A stretch of 64,000 bases of DNA from Sipunculus nudus (lineage: Eukaryota > Annelida > Sipuncula > Golfingiida > Sipunculidae): assembly GCA_026874595.1 (NCBI GenBank), contig CM049319.1:67919917-67983916 (forward strand), given 5' to 3'. Shown piece by piece: positions 27,091-40,588 of the stretch. Both the position numbers and the translations under genes were made by a program. The stretch's first letter is position 1. Every line of letters starts with the position of its first letter. The notes beneath the pieces were generated by a model. The model saw nothing but the letters and a program-made list of their open reading frames with translations. It was not told the DNA's origin and did no database searches.

Positions 27091-27830
27091 CAGTTTATTT
27101 GTTCACGCCATAAAAATAAAAAAATATATATACAAAAGCTTCGGTATCTAAATAATTAATGCATAAGTCGCAAAGATTCTTTCTTTGGTCATTTGGCATT
27201 GACAGTTAAATGAGTTGCTTAAGATTTTTTTATACCGTTGAATGACAGCAATCGTTTTATTTAAAGTTTCCTTTCTTAAGTCTTCAAATAATTTCAGGTT
27301 ATATTTATTAATACATATGGTTTGTATACTCACTAACACACACATACATATATCAGAACACATAGTATAGACCTATAGATCTGATCATAACACGTGCTGT
27401 TTACACTAACTTCTCGGCGTCTAATGTTTGTCTGTCTTGAGTGCTGGTCTGAAACGTTCGGCGTTTGATTTCGTGTTTCCATGCACGTAACATCTTTTTA
27501 AAGACTAAACGGTATATATGAAACTGCCTCCGGAACAGGAAAGTGTTTTGAACAGGATATTTCTTTTTCTACCTCTTTCAGCTGGCGAGGTTGTTTTGTC
27601 CTTCGCTGGTTGGTTTGCCTGTTAATAACTTAATTCAAAGAATATTAAAGGGTTTAGATGAAATTTTGTGCCGTGTTAATATAACCGAAAGGAGGAATCC
27701 TAAACATGTGGAGAAACTCTGAATCACTACGACATATCCTTCAAAGAATTTTCATTTTGACATTTTTTATTCATGCCGAGGGCTGAGGACAATCGCCAGT
27801 ATTGCTGTTTCTCCTTGTTCTGGCGGTCAA

Positions 27831-27960
27831 ATGTGAACTTCGTATATGAACCGTGCCGCCATGTAGAGCAAGGAACGTGAACCTCGTATATGAACCGTTC
27901 AGCCGTGTAGAGCATAGGAAAGTGAACTTCGTATATGAACCCTGCCGAGTAGAGCATAGG
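27831..27960. repeat. Degenerate left edge of the 45-bp array
   Basis: The first recognisable unit has GAGCAAGGAACGTG in place of GAGCATAGGAAAGTG. Near 27,940 a unit is 3 bp short (AACCCTGCCGAG). Regular 45-bp spacing starts after that. The edge is less homogeneous than the array interior, as expected where unequal exchange is rare. Confidence 0.75.
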
Positions 27961-28307
27961 AAAGTGAACCTCGTTGTTGAACCGTGCCACCGAGTAGAGC
28001 ATAGGAAAGTGAACCTCGTTGATGAACCGTGCCACCCTGTAGAGCATAGGAAAGTGAACCTCGTATATGAACCGTGCCACCGTGTAGAGCATAGGAAAGT
28101 GAACCTCGTATATGAACCGTTCCGCCGAGTAGAGCATAGGAAAGAGAACCTCGTATATAAACCGTGCCACCGTGTAGAGCATAGGAAAGTGAACCTCATT
28201 GTTGAACCGTGCCACCCTGTAGAGCATAGGAAAGTGAACTTCGTATATGAACCGTGCCACCGTGTAGAGCATAGGAAAGTGAACCTCGTATATGAACCGT
28301 GCCACCC

Positions 28308-31300
28308 TGTAGAGCATACGAAAGTGAACCTCGTATATGAACCGTGCCACCCTGTAGAGCATAGGAAAGTGAACCTCGTTGTTGAACCGTGCCACCCTGT
28401 AGAGCATAGGAAAGTGAACCTCGTATATGAACCGTTCCGCCGAGTAGAGCATAGGAAAGTGAACCTCGTATATGAACCGTGCCACCGTGTAGAGCATAGG
28501 AAAGTGAACCTCGTTGTTGAACCGTGCCACCCTGTAGAGGATATGATAGTGAACCTCGTATGTGAACCGTGCCGCCGAGTAGAGCATAGGAAAGTGAACC
28601 TCGTATATGAACCGTGCCGCCGAGTAGAGCATAGGAAAGTGAACCTCGTTGTTGAACCGTGCCACCGAGTAGAGCATAGGAAAGTGAACCTCGTATATGA
28701 ACCGTGCCACCGTGTAGAGCATAGGAAAGTGAACCTCGTTGTTGAACCGTGCCACCGAGTAGAGCATAAGAAAGTGAACCTCGTTGTTGAACCGTGCCAC
28801 CGAGTAGAGCATAGGAAAGTGAACCTCGTTGTTGAACCGTGCCGCCGTGTAGAGCATAGGAAAGTGAACCTCGTTGTTGAACCGTGCCGCCATGTAGAGC
28901 ATAGGAAAGTGAACCTCGTTGTTGAAGCGTGACACCCTGTAGAGCATAGGAAAGTGAACCTCGTATATGAACCGTGCCACCGTGTAGAGCATAGGAAAGT
29001 GAACCTCGTATATGAACCGTGCCACCCTGTAGAGCATAGGAAAGTGAACCTCGTTGTTGAACCGTGCCACCCTGTAGAGCATAGGAAAGTGAACCTCGTA
29101 TATGAACCGTTCCGCCGAGTAGAGCATAGGAAAGTGAACCTCGTATATGAACCGTGCCACTGTGTAGAGCATAGGAAAGTGAACCTCGTTGTTGAACCGT
29201 GCCACCGAGTAGAGGATATGAAAGTGAACCTCGTATGTGAACCGTGCCGCCGTGTAGAGGATATGAAAGTGAACCTCGTATATGAACCGTGCCACCGAGT
29301 AGAGCATAGGAAAGTGAACCTAGTTCTTAAACCATTCCGCCATGTAAGGCAGAGGACAGTGAATCTGGTTGTCGAACCGTGCCACCGTGTAGAGCATAGG
29401 AAAGTGAACCTCGTATATGAACCGTGCCACCGAGTAGAGCATAGGAAAGTGAACCTCGTATATGAACCGTGCCACCGTGTAGAGCATAGGAAAGTGAACC
29501 TCGTTGTTGAACCGTGCCACCGAGTAGAGGATATGAAAGTGAACCTCGTATGTGAACCGTTCAGCCATGTAGAGCATAGGAGAGTGAACCTCGTAAGTGA
29601 ACCGTGCCGCCCTGTAGAGCATAGGAAAGTGAACCTCGTATATGAACCGTTCAGCCATGTAGAGCATATGAAAGTGAATCTCGTTGTTGAACCGTGCCAC
29701 CGAGTAGAGCATAGGAAAGTGAACCTCGTATATGAACCGTGCCACCATGTAGAGCATAGGAAAGTGAACCTCGTTGTTGAACCGTGCCACCGAGTAGAGG
29801 ATATGAAAGTGAACCTCGTATATGAACCGTGCCACCGTGTAGAGCATAGGAAAGTGAATCTCGTTGTTGAACCGTGCCACCGAGTAGAGCATAGGAAAGT
29901 GAATCTCGTTGTTGAACCGTGCCACCGAGTAGAGGATATGAAAGTGAAACTCGTATGTGAACCATGCCACCGAGTAGAGCATAGGAAAGTGAACCTCGTT
30001 GTTGAACCGTGCCACCGAGTAGAGGATATGAAAGTGAACCTCGTATGTTAACCGTGCCGCCGTGTAGAGGATATGAAAGTGAACCTCGTATGTGAACCGT
30101 GCCACCGAGTAGAGCATAGGAAAGTGAATCTCGTTGTTGAACCGTGCCACCCTGTCGAGCATAGGAAAGTGAACCTCGTATATGAACCGTTCAGCCATGT
30201 AGAGCATAGGAGAGTGAACCTCCTATGTGAACCGTTCCGCCGTGTAGAGCATAGGAAAGTGAACCTCGTATATGAACCGTTCAGCCATGTAGAGCATAGG
30301 AGAGTGAACCTCGTATGTGAACCGTGCCGCCGTGTAGAGCATAGGAAAGTGAACCTCGTATATGAACCGTTCAGCCATGTAGAGCATAGGAGAGTGAACC
30401 TCGTATGTGAACCGTGCCGCCGTGTCGAGCATGGGAGAGTGAACCTCGTATGTGAACCGTGCCGCCGTGTAGAGCATGGGAGAGTGAACCTCGTTGTTGA
30501 ACCGTGCCACCCTGTAGAGCATAGGAAAGTGAACCTCGTATATGAACCGTTCCGCCGAGTAGAGCATAGGAAAGTGAACCTCGTATATGAACCGTGCCAC
30601 CGTGTAGAGCATAGGAAAGTGAACCTCGTTTTTGAACCGTGCCACCGTGTAGAGCAAAGGAAAGTGAACCTCGTATATGAACCGTGCCACCGTGTAGAGC
30701 ATAGGAAAGTGAACCTCGTATATGAACCGTGCCACCCTCTAGAGCATAGGAAAGTGAACCTAGTTGTTGAACCGTGCCACCCTGTAGAGCATAGGAAAGT
30801 GAACCTCGTATATGAACCGTTCCGCCGAGTAGAGCATAGGAAAGTGAACCTCGTATATGAACCGTGCCACCGTGTAGAGCATAGGAAAGTGAACCTCGTT
30901 GTTGAACCGTGCCACCGAGTAGAGCATAGGAAAGTGAACCTCGTTCTCAAACCATTCCGCCATGTAAGGCAGAGGACACTGAATCTGGTTGTCGAACCGT
31001 GCCACCGAGTGGAGCATAGGAAAGTGAATCTCGTTGTTGAACCGTGCCGCCGTGTAGAGGATATGAAAGTGAACCTCGTATATGAACCGTGCCACCGAGT
31101 AGAGCATAGGAAAGTGAACCTCGTATATGAACCGTTCAGCCATGTAGAGCATAGGAGAGTGAACCTCGTATGTGAACCGTGCCGCCGTGTAGAGCATAGG
31201 AGAGTGAACCTCGTATGTGAACCGTGCCGCCGTGTAGAGGATATGAAAGTGAACCTCGTTGTTGAACCGTGCCACCGAGTAGAGGATATGAAAGTGAACC

Positions 31301-34300
31301 TCGTATGTGAACCGTGCCGCCGTGTAGAGGATATGAAAGTGAACCTCGTATATGAACCGTGCCACCGAGTAGAGCATAGGAAAGTGAATCTCGTTGTTGA
31401 ACCGTGCCGCCGTGTAGAGGATATGAAAGTGAACCTCCTATGTGAACCGTGCCACCGAGTAGAGCATAGGAAAGTGAATCTCGTTGTTGAACCGTGCCAC
31501 CCTGTCGAGCATAGGAAAGTGAACCTCGTATATGAACCGTGCCACCGTGTAGAGCATAGGAAAGTGAACCTCGTTTTTGAACCGTAGCACCGTGTAGAGC
31601 AAAGGAAAGTGAACCTCGTATATGAACCGTGCCACCGTGTAGAGCATAGGAAAGTGCACCTCGTATATGAACCGTGCCACCCTGTAGAGCATAGGAAAGT
31701 GAACCTAGTTGTTGAACCGTGCCACCCTGTAGAGCATAGGAAAGTGAACCTCGTATATGAACCGTTCCGCCGGGTAGAGCATAGGAAAGTGAACCTCGTA
31801 TATGAACCGTGCCACCGTGTAGAGCATAGGAAAGTGAACCTCGTTGTTGAACCGTGCCACCGAGTAGAGCATAGGAAAGTGAACCTCGTTCTCAAACCAT
31901 TCCGCCATGTAAGGCAGAGGACACTGAATCTGGTTGTCGAACCGTGCCACCGAGTGGAGCATAGGAAAGTGAATCTCGTTGTTGAACCGTGCCGCCGTGT
32001 AGAGGATATGAAAGTGAACCTCGTTTATGAACCGTGCCACCGAGTAGAGCATAGGAGAGTGAATCTCGTTGTTGGACCGTGCCGCCGTGTAGAGGATATG
32101 AAAGTGAACCTCGTATGTGAACCGTGCCGCCGTGTAGAGGATATGAAAGTGAAACTCGTATATGAACCGTGCCACCGAGTAGAGCATAGGAAAGTGAACC
32201 TCGTATATGAACCGTTCAGCCATGTAGAGCATAGGAGAGTGAACCCCGTATGTGAACCGTGCCGCCGTGTAGAGCATAGGAAAGTGAACCTCGTATATGA
32301 ACCGTGCCACCGAGTAGAGCATAGGAAAGTGAATCTCGTTGTTGAACCGTGCCGCCGTGTAGAGGATATGAAAGTGAACCTCCTATGTGAACCGTGCCAC
32401 CGAGTAGAGCATAGGAAAGTGAATCTCGTTGTTGAACCGTGCCACCCTGTCGAGCATAGGAAAGTGAACCTCGTATATGAACCGTGCCACCGTGTAGAGC
32501 ATAGGAAAGTGAACCTCGTTTTTGAACCGTGCCACCGCGTAGAGCAAAGGAAAGTGAACCTCGTATATGAACCGTGCCACCGTGTAGAGCATAGGAAAGT
32601 GCACCTCGTATATGAACCGTGCCACCCTGTAGAGCATAGGAAAGTGAACCTAGTTGTTGAACCGTGCCACCCTGTAGAGCATAGGAAAGTGAACCTCGTA
32701 TATGAACCGTTCCGTCGGGTAGAGCATAGGAAAGTGAACCTCGTATATGAACCGTGCCACCGTGTAGAGCATAGGAAAGTGAACCTCGTTGTTGAACCGT
32801 GCCACCGAGTAGAGCATAGGAAAGTGAACCTCGTTCTCAAACCATTCCGCCATGTAAGGCAGAGGACACTGAATCTGGTTGTCGAACCGTGCCACCGAGT
32901 GGAGCATAGGAAAGTGAATCTCGTTGTTGAACCGTGCCGCCGTGTAGAGGATATGAAAGTGAACCTCGTATATGAACCGTGCCACCGAGTAGAGCATAGG
33001 AGAGTGAATCTCGTTGTTGAACCGTGCCGCCGTGTAGAGGATATGAAAGTGAACCTCGTATGTGAACCGTGCCGCCGTGTAGAGGATATGAAAGTGAACC
33101 TCGTATATGAACCGTGCCACCGAGTAGAGCATAGGAAAGTGAACCTCGTATATGAACCGTTCAGCCATGTAGAGCATAGGAGAGTGAACCTCGTATGTGA
33201 ACCGTGCCGCCGTGTAGAGCATAGGAAAGTGAACCTCGTATATGAACCGTTCAGCCATGACGAGCATAGGAGAGTGAACCTCGTATATGAACAGTGCCGC
33301 CATGTAGAGCATATGAAAGTGAACCTCGTATATTAACCGTTCTGCCGAGTAGAGCATAGGAAAGTGAACCTCGTATATGAACCGTGCCACCGTGTAGAGC
33401 ATAGGAAAGTGAACTTCGTTGTTGAACCGTGCCACCCTGTAGAGCATAGGAAAGTGAACCTCGTATATGAACCGTTCCGCCGAATAGAGCATAGGAAAGT
33501 GAACCTCGTATATGAACCCTGCCACCGTGTAGAGCATAGGAAAGTGAACCTCGTTGTTGAACCGTGCCACCCTGTAGAGCATAGGAGAGTGAACCTCGTA
33601 TGTGAACCTTGCCGCCGTGTAGAGCATAGGAAAGTGAACCTCGTTGTTGAACCGTGCCACCGTGTAGAGCATATGAAAGTGAACCTCGTATATGAACCGT
33701 GCCACCCTGTAGAGCATAGAAAAATGAACCTCGTATAAGAACCGTGCCACCGAGTAGAGCATAGGAAAGTAAACCTCGTATATGAACCGTTGAGCCATGT
33801 AGAGCATAGGAGAGTGAACCTCGTATGTGAACCGTGCCGCCCTGTAGAGCATAGGAAAGTGAACCTCGTATATGAACCGTTCAGCCATGTAGAGCATAGG
33901 AGAGTGAACCTCGTATGTGAACCGTGCCGCCGTGTAGAGCATAGGAAAGTGAACCTCGTATATGAACCGTGCCACCGTGTAGAGCATAGGAGAGTGAACC
34001 TCGTTGTTGAACCGTGCCACCCTGTAGAGCATAGGAAAGTGAACCTCGGATATAAACCGTTCCGCCATGTAGAGCATAGGAAAGTGAACCTCGTATATGA
34101 TCCGTGCCACCGTGTAGAGCATAGGAAAGTGAACCTCGTTGTTGAACCGTGCCACTCTGTAGAGCATAGGAAAGTTAACCTCGTATATGAACCGTGCCAC
34201 CGTGTAGAGCATAGGAAAGTGAACCTCGTATATGAACCGTGCCACCGTGTAGAGCATAGGAAAGTGAACCTCGTATATGAACCGTGCCACCCTGTAGAGC

Positions 34301-37300
34301 ATAGGAAAGTGAACCTCGTTGTTGAACCGTGCCACCCTGTAGAGCATAGGAAAGTGAACCTCGTATATGAACCGTTCCGCCGAGTAGAGCATAGGAAATT
34401 GAACCTCGTATATGAACCGTGCCACCGTGTAGAGCATAGGAAAGTGAACCTCGTTGTTGAACCGTGCCACCGAGTAGATCATAGGAAAGTGAACCTCGTT
34501 CTTAAACCATTCCGCCATGTAAGGCAGAGGACAGTGAATCTGGTTGTCGAACCGTGCCGCCGTGTAGAACATAGGAAAGTGAACCTCGTATATGAACCGT
34601 TCCGCCGAGTAGAGCATAGGAAAGTGAACCTCGTATATGAACCGTGCCACCGAGTAGAGCATAGGAAAGTGAATCTCGTTGTTGAACCGTGCCGCCGTGT
34701 AGAGGATATGAAAGTGACTCGTATATGAACCGTGCCACCGAGTAGAGCATAGGAAAGTGAACCTCGTATATGAACCGTTCAGCCATGTAGAGCATAGGAG
34801 AGTGAACCTCGTATGTGAACCGTGCCGCCCTGTAGAGCATAGGAAAGTGAACCTCGTATATGAACCGTGCCACCCTGTAGAGCATAGGAAAGTGAACCTC
34901 GTTGTTGAACCGGGCCACCGTGTAGAGCATAGGAAAGTGAACCTCGTATATGAACCGTTCAGCCATGTAGAGCATAGGAAAGTGAATCTCGTTGTTGAAC
35001 CGTGCCGCAGTGTAGAGGATATGAAAGTGAACCTCGTATGTGAACCGTGCCGCCGTGTAGAGGATATGAAAGTGAACCTCGTATGTGAACCGTGCCGCCG
35101 TGTAGAGGATATGAAAGTGAACCTCGTATGTGAACCGTGCCGCCGTGTAGAGGATATGAAAGTGACTCGTATATGAACCGTGCCACCGAGTAGAGCATAG
35201 GAAAGTGAACCTCGTATATGAACCGTTCAGCCATGTAGAGCATAGGAGAGTGAACCTCGTATGTGAACCGTGCCGCCCTGTAGAGCTTAGGAAAGTGAAC
35301 CTCGTATATGAACCGTGCCACCCTGTAGAGCATAGGAAAGTGAACCTCGTTGTTGAACCGTGCCACCGTGTAGAGCATAGGAAAGTGAACCTCGTATATG
35401 AACCGTTCAGCCATGTAGAGCATAGGAAAGTGAATCTCGTTGTTGAACCGTGCCGCCGTGTAGAGGATATGAAAGTAAACCTCGTATGTGAACCGTGCCG
35501 CCGTGTAGAGGATATGAAAGTGAACCTCGTATATGAACCGTTCAGCCATGTAGAGCATAGGAGAGTGAACCTCGTATGTGAACCGTGCCGCCGTGTAGAG
35601 CATAGGAAAGTGAACCTCGTATATGAACCGTTCAGCCATGTAGAGCATAGGAGAGTGAACCTCGTATGTGAACCGTGCCGCCCTGTAGAGCATAGGAAAG
35701 TGAACCTCGTATATGAACCGTGCCACCCTGTAGAGCATAGGAAAGTGAACCCCGTTGTTGAACCGTGCCACCGTGTAGAGCATAGGAAAGTGAACCTCGT
35801 ATATGAACCGTTCCGCCGAGTAGAGCATAGGAAAGTGAACCTCGTATATGAACCGTGCCACCGTGTAGAGCATAGGAAAGTGAACCTCGTTGTTGAACCG
35901 TGCCACCGAGTAGAGCATAGGAAAGTGAACCTCGTTCTCAAACCATTCCGCCATGTAAGGCAGAGGACAGTGAATCTGGTTGTCGAACCGTGCCACCGAG
36001 TAGAGCATAGGAAAGTGAACCTCGTATATGAACCGTGCCGCCGTGTAGAGGATATGAAAGTGAACCTCGTATATGAACCGTGCCACCGAGTAGAGCATAG
36101 GAAAGTGAACCTCGTATATGAACCGTTCAGCCATGTAGAGCATAGGAGAGTGAACCTCGTATGTGAACCGTGCCGCCCTGTAGAGCATAGGAAAGTGAAC
36201 CTCGTATATGAACCGTTCAGCCATGTAGAGCATAGGAGAGTGAACCTTGTATATGAACCGTGCCGCCATGTAGAGATTAGGAAAGTGAACCTCGTATATG
36301 AACCGTTCCGCCGAGTAGAGCATAGGAAAGTGAACCTCGTATATGAACCGTGCCACCGTGTAGAGCATAGGAGAGTGAACCTCGTTGTTGAACCGTGCCA
36401 CCCTGTAGAGCATAGGAAAGTGAACCTCGGATATGAACCGTTCCGCCGAGTAGAGCATAGGAATGTGAACCTCGTATATGATCCGTGCCACCGTGTAGAG
36501 CATAGGAAAGTGAACCTCGTTGTTGAACCGTGCCACCCTGTAGAGCATAGGAAAGTGAACCTCGTATATGAACCGTGCCACCGTGTAGAGCATAGGAAAG
36601 TGAACCTCGTATATGAACCGTGCCACCGTGTAGAGCATAGGAGAGTGAACCTCGTATGTGAACCGTGCCGCCGTGTAGAGCATAGGAAAGTGAACCTCGT
36701 ATATGAACCGTTCAGCCATGAAGAGCATAGGAGAGTGAACCTCGTATATGAACAGTGCCGCCATGTAGAGCATAGGAAAGTGAACCTCGTATATTAACCG
36801 TTCCGCCCTGTAGAGCATAGGAAAGTGAACCTCGTATATGAACCGTTCAGCCATGTAGAGCATAGGAAAGTGAATCTCGTTGTTGAACCGTGCCGCCGTG
36901 TAGAGGATATGAAAGTGAACCTCGTATGTGAACCGTGCCGCCGTGTAGAGGATATGAAAGTGAACCTCGTATATGAACCGTGCCACCGAGTAGAGCATAG
37001 GAAAGTGAACCTCGTATATGAACCGTTCAGCCATGAAGAGCATGGGAGAGTGAACCTCGTATATGAACCGTGCCACCGAGTAGAGCATAGGAAAGTGAAC
37101 CTCGTATATGAACCGTTCAGCCATGTAGAGCATAGGAGAGTGAACCTCGTATGTTAACCGTGCCGCCGTGTAGAGGATATGAAAGTGAACCTCGTATATG
37201 AACCGTTCCGCCGAATAGAGCATAGGAAAGTAAACCTCGTATATGAACCCTGCCACCGTGTAGAGCATAGGAAAGTGAACCTCGTTGTTGAACCGTGCCA

Positions 37301-40300
37301 CCGTGTAGAGCCTAGGAGAGTGAACCTCGTATGTGAACCTTGCCGCCGTGTAGAGCATAGGAAAGTGAACCTCGTTGTTGAACCGTGCCACCGTGTAGAG
37401 CATAGGAAAGTGAACCTCGTATGTGAACCGTGCCGCCGTGTAGAGCATGGGAGAGTGAACCTCGTATATGAACCGTGCCACCCAATAGAGCATAGGAAAG
37501 TGAACCTCGTATATGAACCGTTCAGCCATGTAGAGCATAGGAGAGTGAACCTTGTATATGAACCGTGCCGCCATGTAGAGATTAGGAAAGTGAACCTCGT
37601 ATATGAACCGTTCCGCCGAGTAGAGCATAGGAAAGTGAACCTCGTATATGAACCGGGCCACCGTGTAGAGCATAGGAAAATGAACCTCGTTGTTGAACCG
37701 TGCCACCCTGTAGAGCATAGGAAAGTGAACCTCGGATATGAACCGTTCCGCTGAGTAGAGCATAGGAAAGTGAACCTCGTATATGAACCGTGCCACCGAG
37801 TAGAGCATAGGAAAGTGAACCTCGTATATGAACCGTTCAGCCATGTAGAGAATAGGAGAGTGAACCTCGTATGTGAACCGTGCCGCCGTGTAGAGCATAG
37901 GAAAGTGAACCTCGTTGTTGAACCGTGCCACCCTGTAGATCATAGGAAAGTGAACCTCGTATATGAACCGTGCCACCGTGTAGAGCATAGGAAAGTGAAC
38001 CTCGTATATGAACCGTGCCACCGTGTAGAGCATAGGAAAGTGAACCTCGTATATGAACCGTGCCACCCTGTAGAGCATAGGAAAGTGAACCTCGTTATTG
38101 AACCGTGCCACCCTGTAGAGCATAGGAAAGTGAACCTCGTATATGAACCGTTCCGCCGAGTAGAGCATAGGAAAGTGAACCTCGTATATGAACCGTGCCA
38201 CCGAGTAGAGCATAGGAAAGTGAACCTCGTTGTTGAACCGTGCCACCGAGTAGAGCATAGGTAAGTGAACCTCGTTCTTAAACCATTCCGCCATGTAAGG
38301 CAGAGGACAGTGAATCTGGTTGTCGAACCGTGCCGCCGTGTAGAGCATAGGAAAGTGAATCTCGTTGTTGAACCGTGCCGCCGTGTAGAGGATATGAAAG
38401 TGAACCTCGTATATGAACCGTGCCACCGAGTAGAGCATACGAGAGTGAATCTCGTTGTTGAACCGTGCCGCCGTGTAGAGGATATGAAAGTGAACCTCGT
38501 ATGTGAACCGTGCCACCGTGTAGAGCATAGGAAAGTGAACCTCGTATATGAACCGTTCAGCCATGTAGAGCATAGGAGAGTGAACCTCGTATGTGAACCG
38601 TGTCGCCGTGTAGAGCATAGGAAAGTGAACCTCGTATGTGAACCGTTCAGCCATGAAGACCATAGGAGAGTGAACCTCGTATATGAACAGTGCCGCCATG
38701 TAGAGCATAGGAAAGTGAACCTCGTATATTAACCGTTCCGCCGAGTAGAGCATAGGAAAGTGAACCTCGTATCTGAACCGTGCCACCGTGTAGAGCATAG
38801 GAAAGTGAAAATCGTTGTTGAACCGTGCCACCGAGTAGAGGATATGAAAGTGAACCTCGTATGTGAACCGTGCCGCCGTGTAGAGGATATGAAAGTGAAC
38901 CTCGCATGTGAACCGTGCCGCCGTGTAGAGGATATGAAAGTGAACCTCGTATATGAACCGTGCCACCGAGTAGAGCATAGGAAAGTGAACCTCGTATATG
39001 AACCGTTCAGCCATGTAGAGCATAGGAGAGTGAACCTCGTATGTGAACCGTGCCGCCGTGTAGAGCATAGGAAAGTGAACCTCGTATATGAACCGTTCAG
39101 CCGAATAGAGCATAGGAAAGTGAACCTCGTATATGAACCCTACCACCGTGTAGAGCATAGGAAAGTGAACCTCGTTGTTGAACCGTGCCACCCTGTAGAG
39201 CATAGGAGAGTGAACCTCGTATGTGAACCTTGCCGCCGTGTAGAGCATAGGAAAGTGAACCTCGTTGTTGAACCGTGCCACCGTGTAGAGCATAGGAAAG
39301 TGAACCTCTTATATGAACCGTGCCACCCTGTAGAGCATAGGAAAATGAACCTCGTATATGAACCGTGCCACCGAGTAGAGCATAGGAAAGTGAACCTCGT
39401 ATATGAACCGTTCAGCCATGTAGAGCATAGGAGAGTGAACCTCGTATGTGAACCGTGCCGCCGTGTAGAGCATAGGAGAGTGAACCTCGTATGTGAACCG
39501 TGCCGCCGTGTAGAGGATATGAAAGTGAACCTCGTTGTTGAACCGTGCCACCGAGTAGAGGATATGAAAGTGAACCTCGTATGTGAACCGTGCCGCCGTG
39601 TACAGGATATGAAAGTGAACCTCGTATATGAACCGTGCCACCGAGTAGAGCATAGGAAAGTGAATCTCGTTGTTGAACCGTGCCGCCGTGTACAGGATAT
39701 GAAAGTGAACCTCGTATGTGAACCGTGCCACCGAGTAGAGCATAGGAAAGTCAATCTCGTTGTTGAACCGTGCCACCCTGTCGAGCATAGGAAAGTGAAC
39801 CTCGTATATGAACCGTTCCGCCGAGTAGAGCATAGGAAAGTGAACCTCGTATATGAACCGTGCCACCGTGTAGAGCATAGGAAAGTGAAAATCGTTGTTG
39901 AACCGTGCCACCGAGTAGAGGATATGAAAGTGAACCTCGTATGTGAACCGTGCCGCCGTGTAGAGGATATGAAAGTGAACCTCGCATGTGAACCGTGCCG
40001 CCGTGTAGAGGATATGAAAGTGAACCTCGTATATGAACCGTGCCACCGAGTAGAGCATAGGAAAGTGAACCTCGTATATGAACCGTTCAGCCATGTAGAG
40101 CATAGGAGAGTGAACCTCGTATGTGAACCGTGCCGCCGTGTAGAGCATAGGAAAGTGAACCTCGTATATGAACCGTTCAGCCATGTAGAGCATAGGAGGG
40201 TGAACCTCGTATGTGAACCGTGCCGCCGTGTAGAGCATAGGAAAGTGAACCTCGTATATGAACCGTTCAGCCATGTAGAGCATAGGAGAGTGAACCTCGT

Positions 40301-40588
40301 ATGTGAACCGTGCCGCCGTGTAGAGCATAGGAAAGTGAACCTCGTTGTTGAACCGTGCCACCGTGTAGAGCATAGGAAAGTGAACCTCTTATATGAACCG
40401 TGCCACCCTGTAGAGCATAGGAAAATGAACCTCGTATATGAACCGTGCCACCGAGTAGAGCATAGGAAAGTGAACCTCGTATATGAACCGTTCAGCCATG
40501 TAGAGCATAGGAGAGTGAACCTCGTATGTGAACCGTGCCGCCGTGTAGAGCATAGGAGAGTGAACCTCGTATGTGAACCGTGCCGCCG
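28308..40588. repeat. 12,281-bp higher-order repeat, copy 1
   Basis: Everything from 28,308 recurs 12,281 bp downstream. The unit equals 273 monomers of 45 bp minus two 2-bp deletions (34,714-34,721 and 35,162-35,169). Conceptual translations of both strands agree between the copies throughout. The one difference I found is C at 33,261 against A at 45,542. The breakpoints fall in a TGTAGAG shared by all three junction monomers, so the crossover was inside a monomer and in register. Confidence 0.93.
30580..33240. repeat. Nested 945-bp tandem repeat (about three copies)
   Basis: The rare variant GTTTTTGAACC occurs at 30,628; 31,573 and 32,518, and the TTCTCAAACC landmark at 30,944; 31,889 and 32,834, all exactly 945 bp (21 monomers) apart. 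The third copy breaks off near 33,240. The whole block recurs at about 42,861-45,521 as part of the 12,281-bp duplication. Confidence 0.85.

Larger units (their letters stand above)
23520..27830. other. Non-satellite AT-rich island between the two arrays
   Basis: About 4.3 kb with neither satellite monomer. It is visibly AT-rich and scattered with stop codons in all frames. The longest open frames are 77, 97 and 71 codons, of low complexity or with no recognisable domain. I see no tRNA-like cloverleaf, no rRNA, no transposase or reverse-transcriptase motif and no convincing exon. It holds simple repeats, two short inverted repeats and one possible dispersed-repeat fragment, listed separately. 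An intron, an untranslated region or a non-coding RNA cannot be excluded from sequence alone. Confidence 0.85.

Noticed and set aside
27148-27363. 71-codon minus-strand open frame in the island
   Set aside because: No family recognised, short and AT-rich. Expected by chance in 4.3 kb.
23520-27830. Transposon or retroelement core in the island
   Set aside because: No transposase or reverse-transcriptase motif, no long terminal repeats and no paired terminal inverted repeats were found. Only a short possible non-coding fragment at 26,921-27,090.
23520-27830. tRNA or other structured RNA gene in the island
   Set aside because: No B-box-like GGTTCRAANCC with a matching acceptor stem was seen on either strand. 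The two small inverted repeats are too short to be RNA genes.
27727-29307. Minus-strand open frame that leaves the 45-bp array and ends with about 34 non-repeat residues in the island
   Set aside because: The non-repeat tail is short, charged and unrecognisable. It is a read-through of the repeat frame into flanking DNA.
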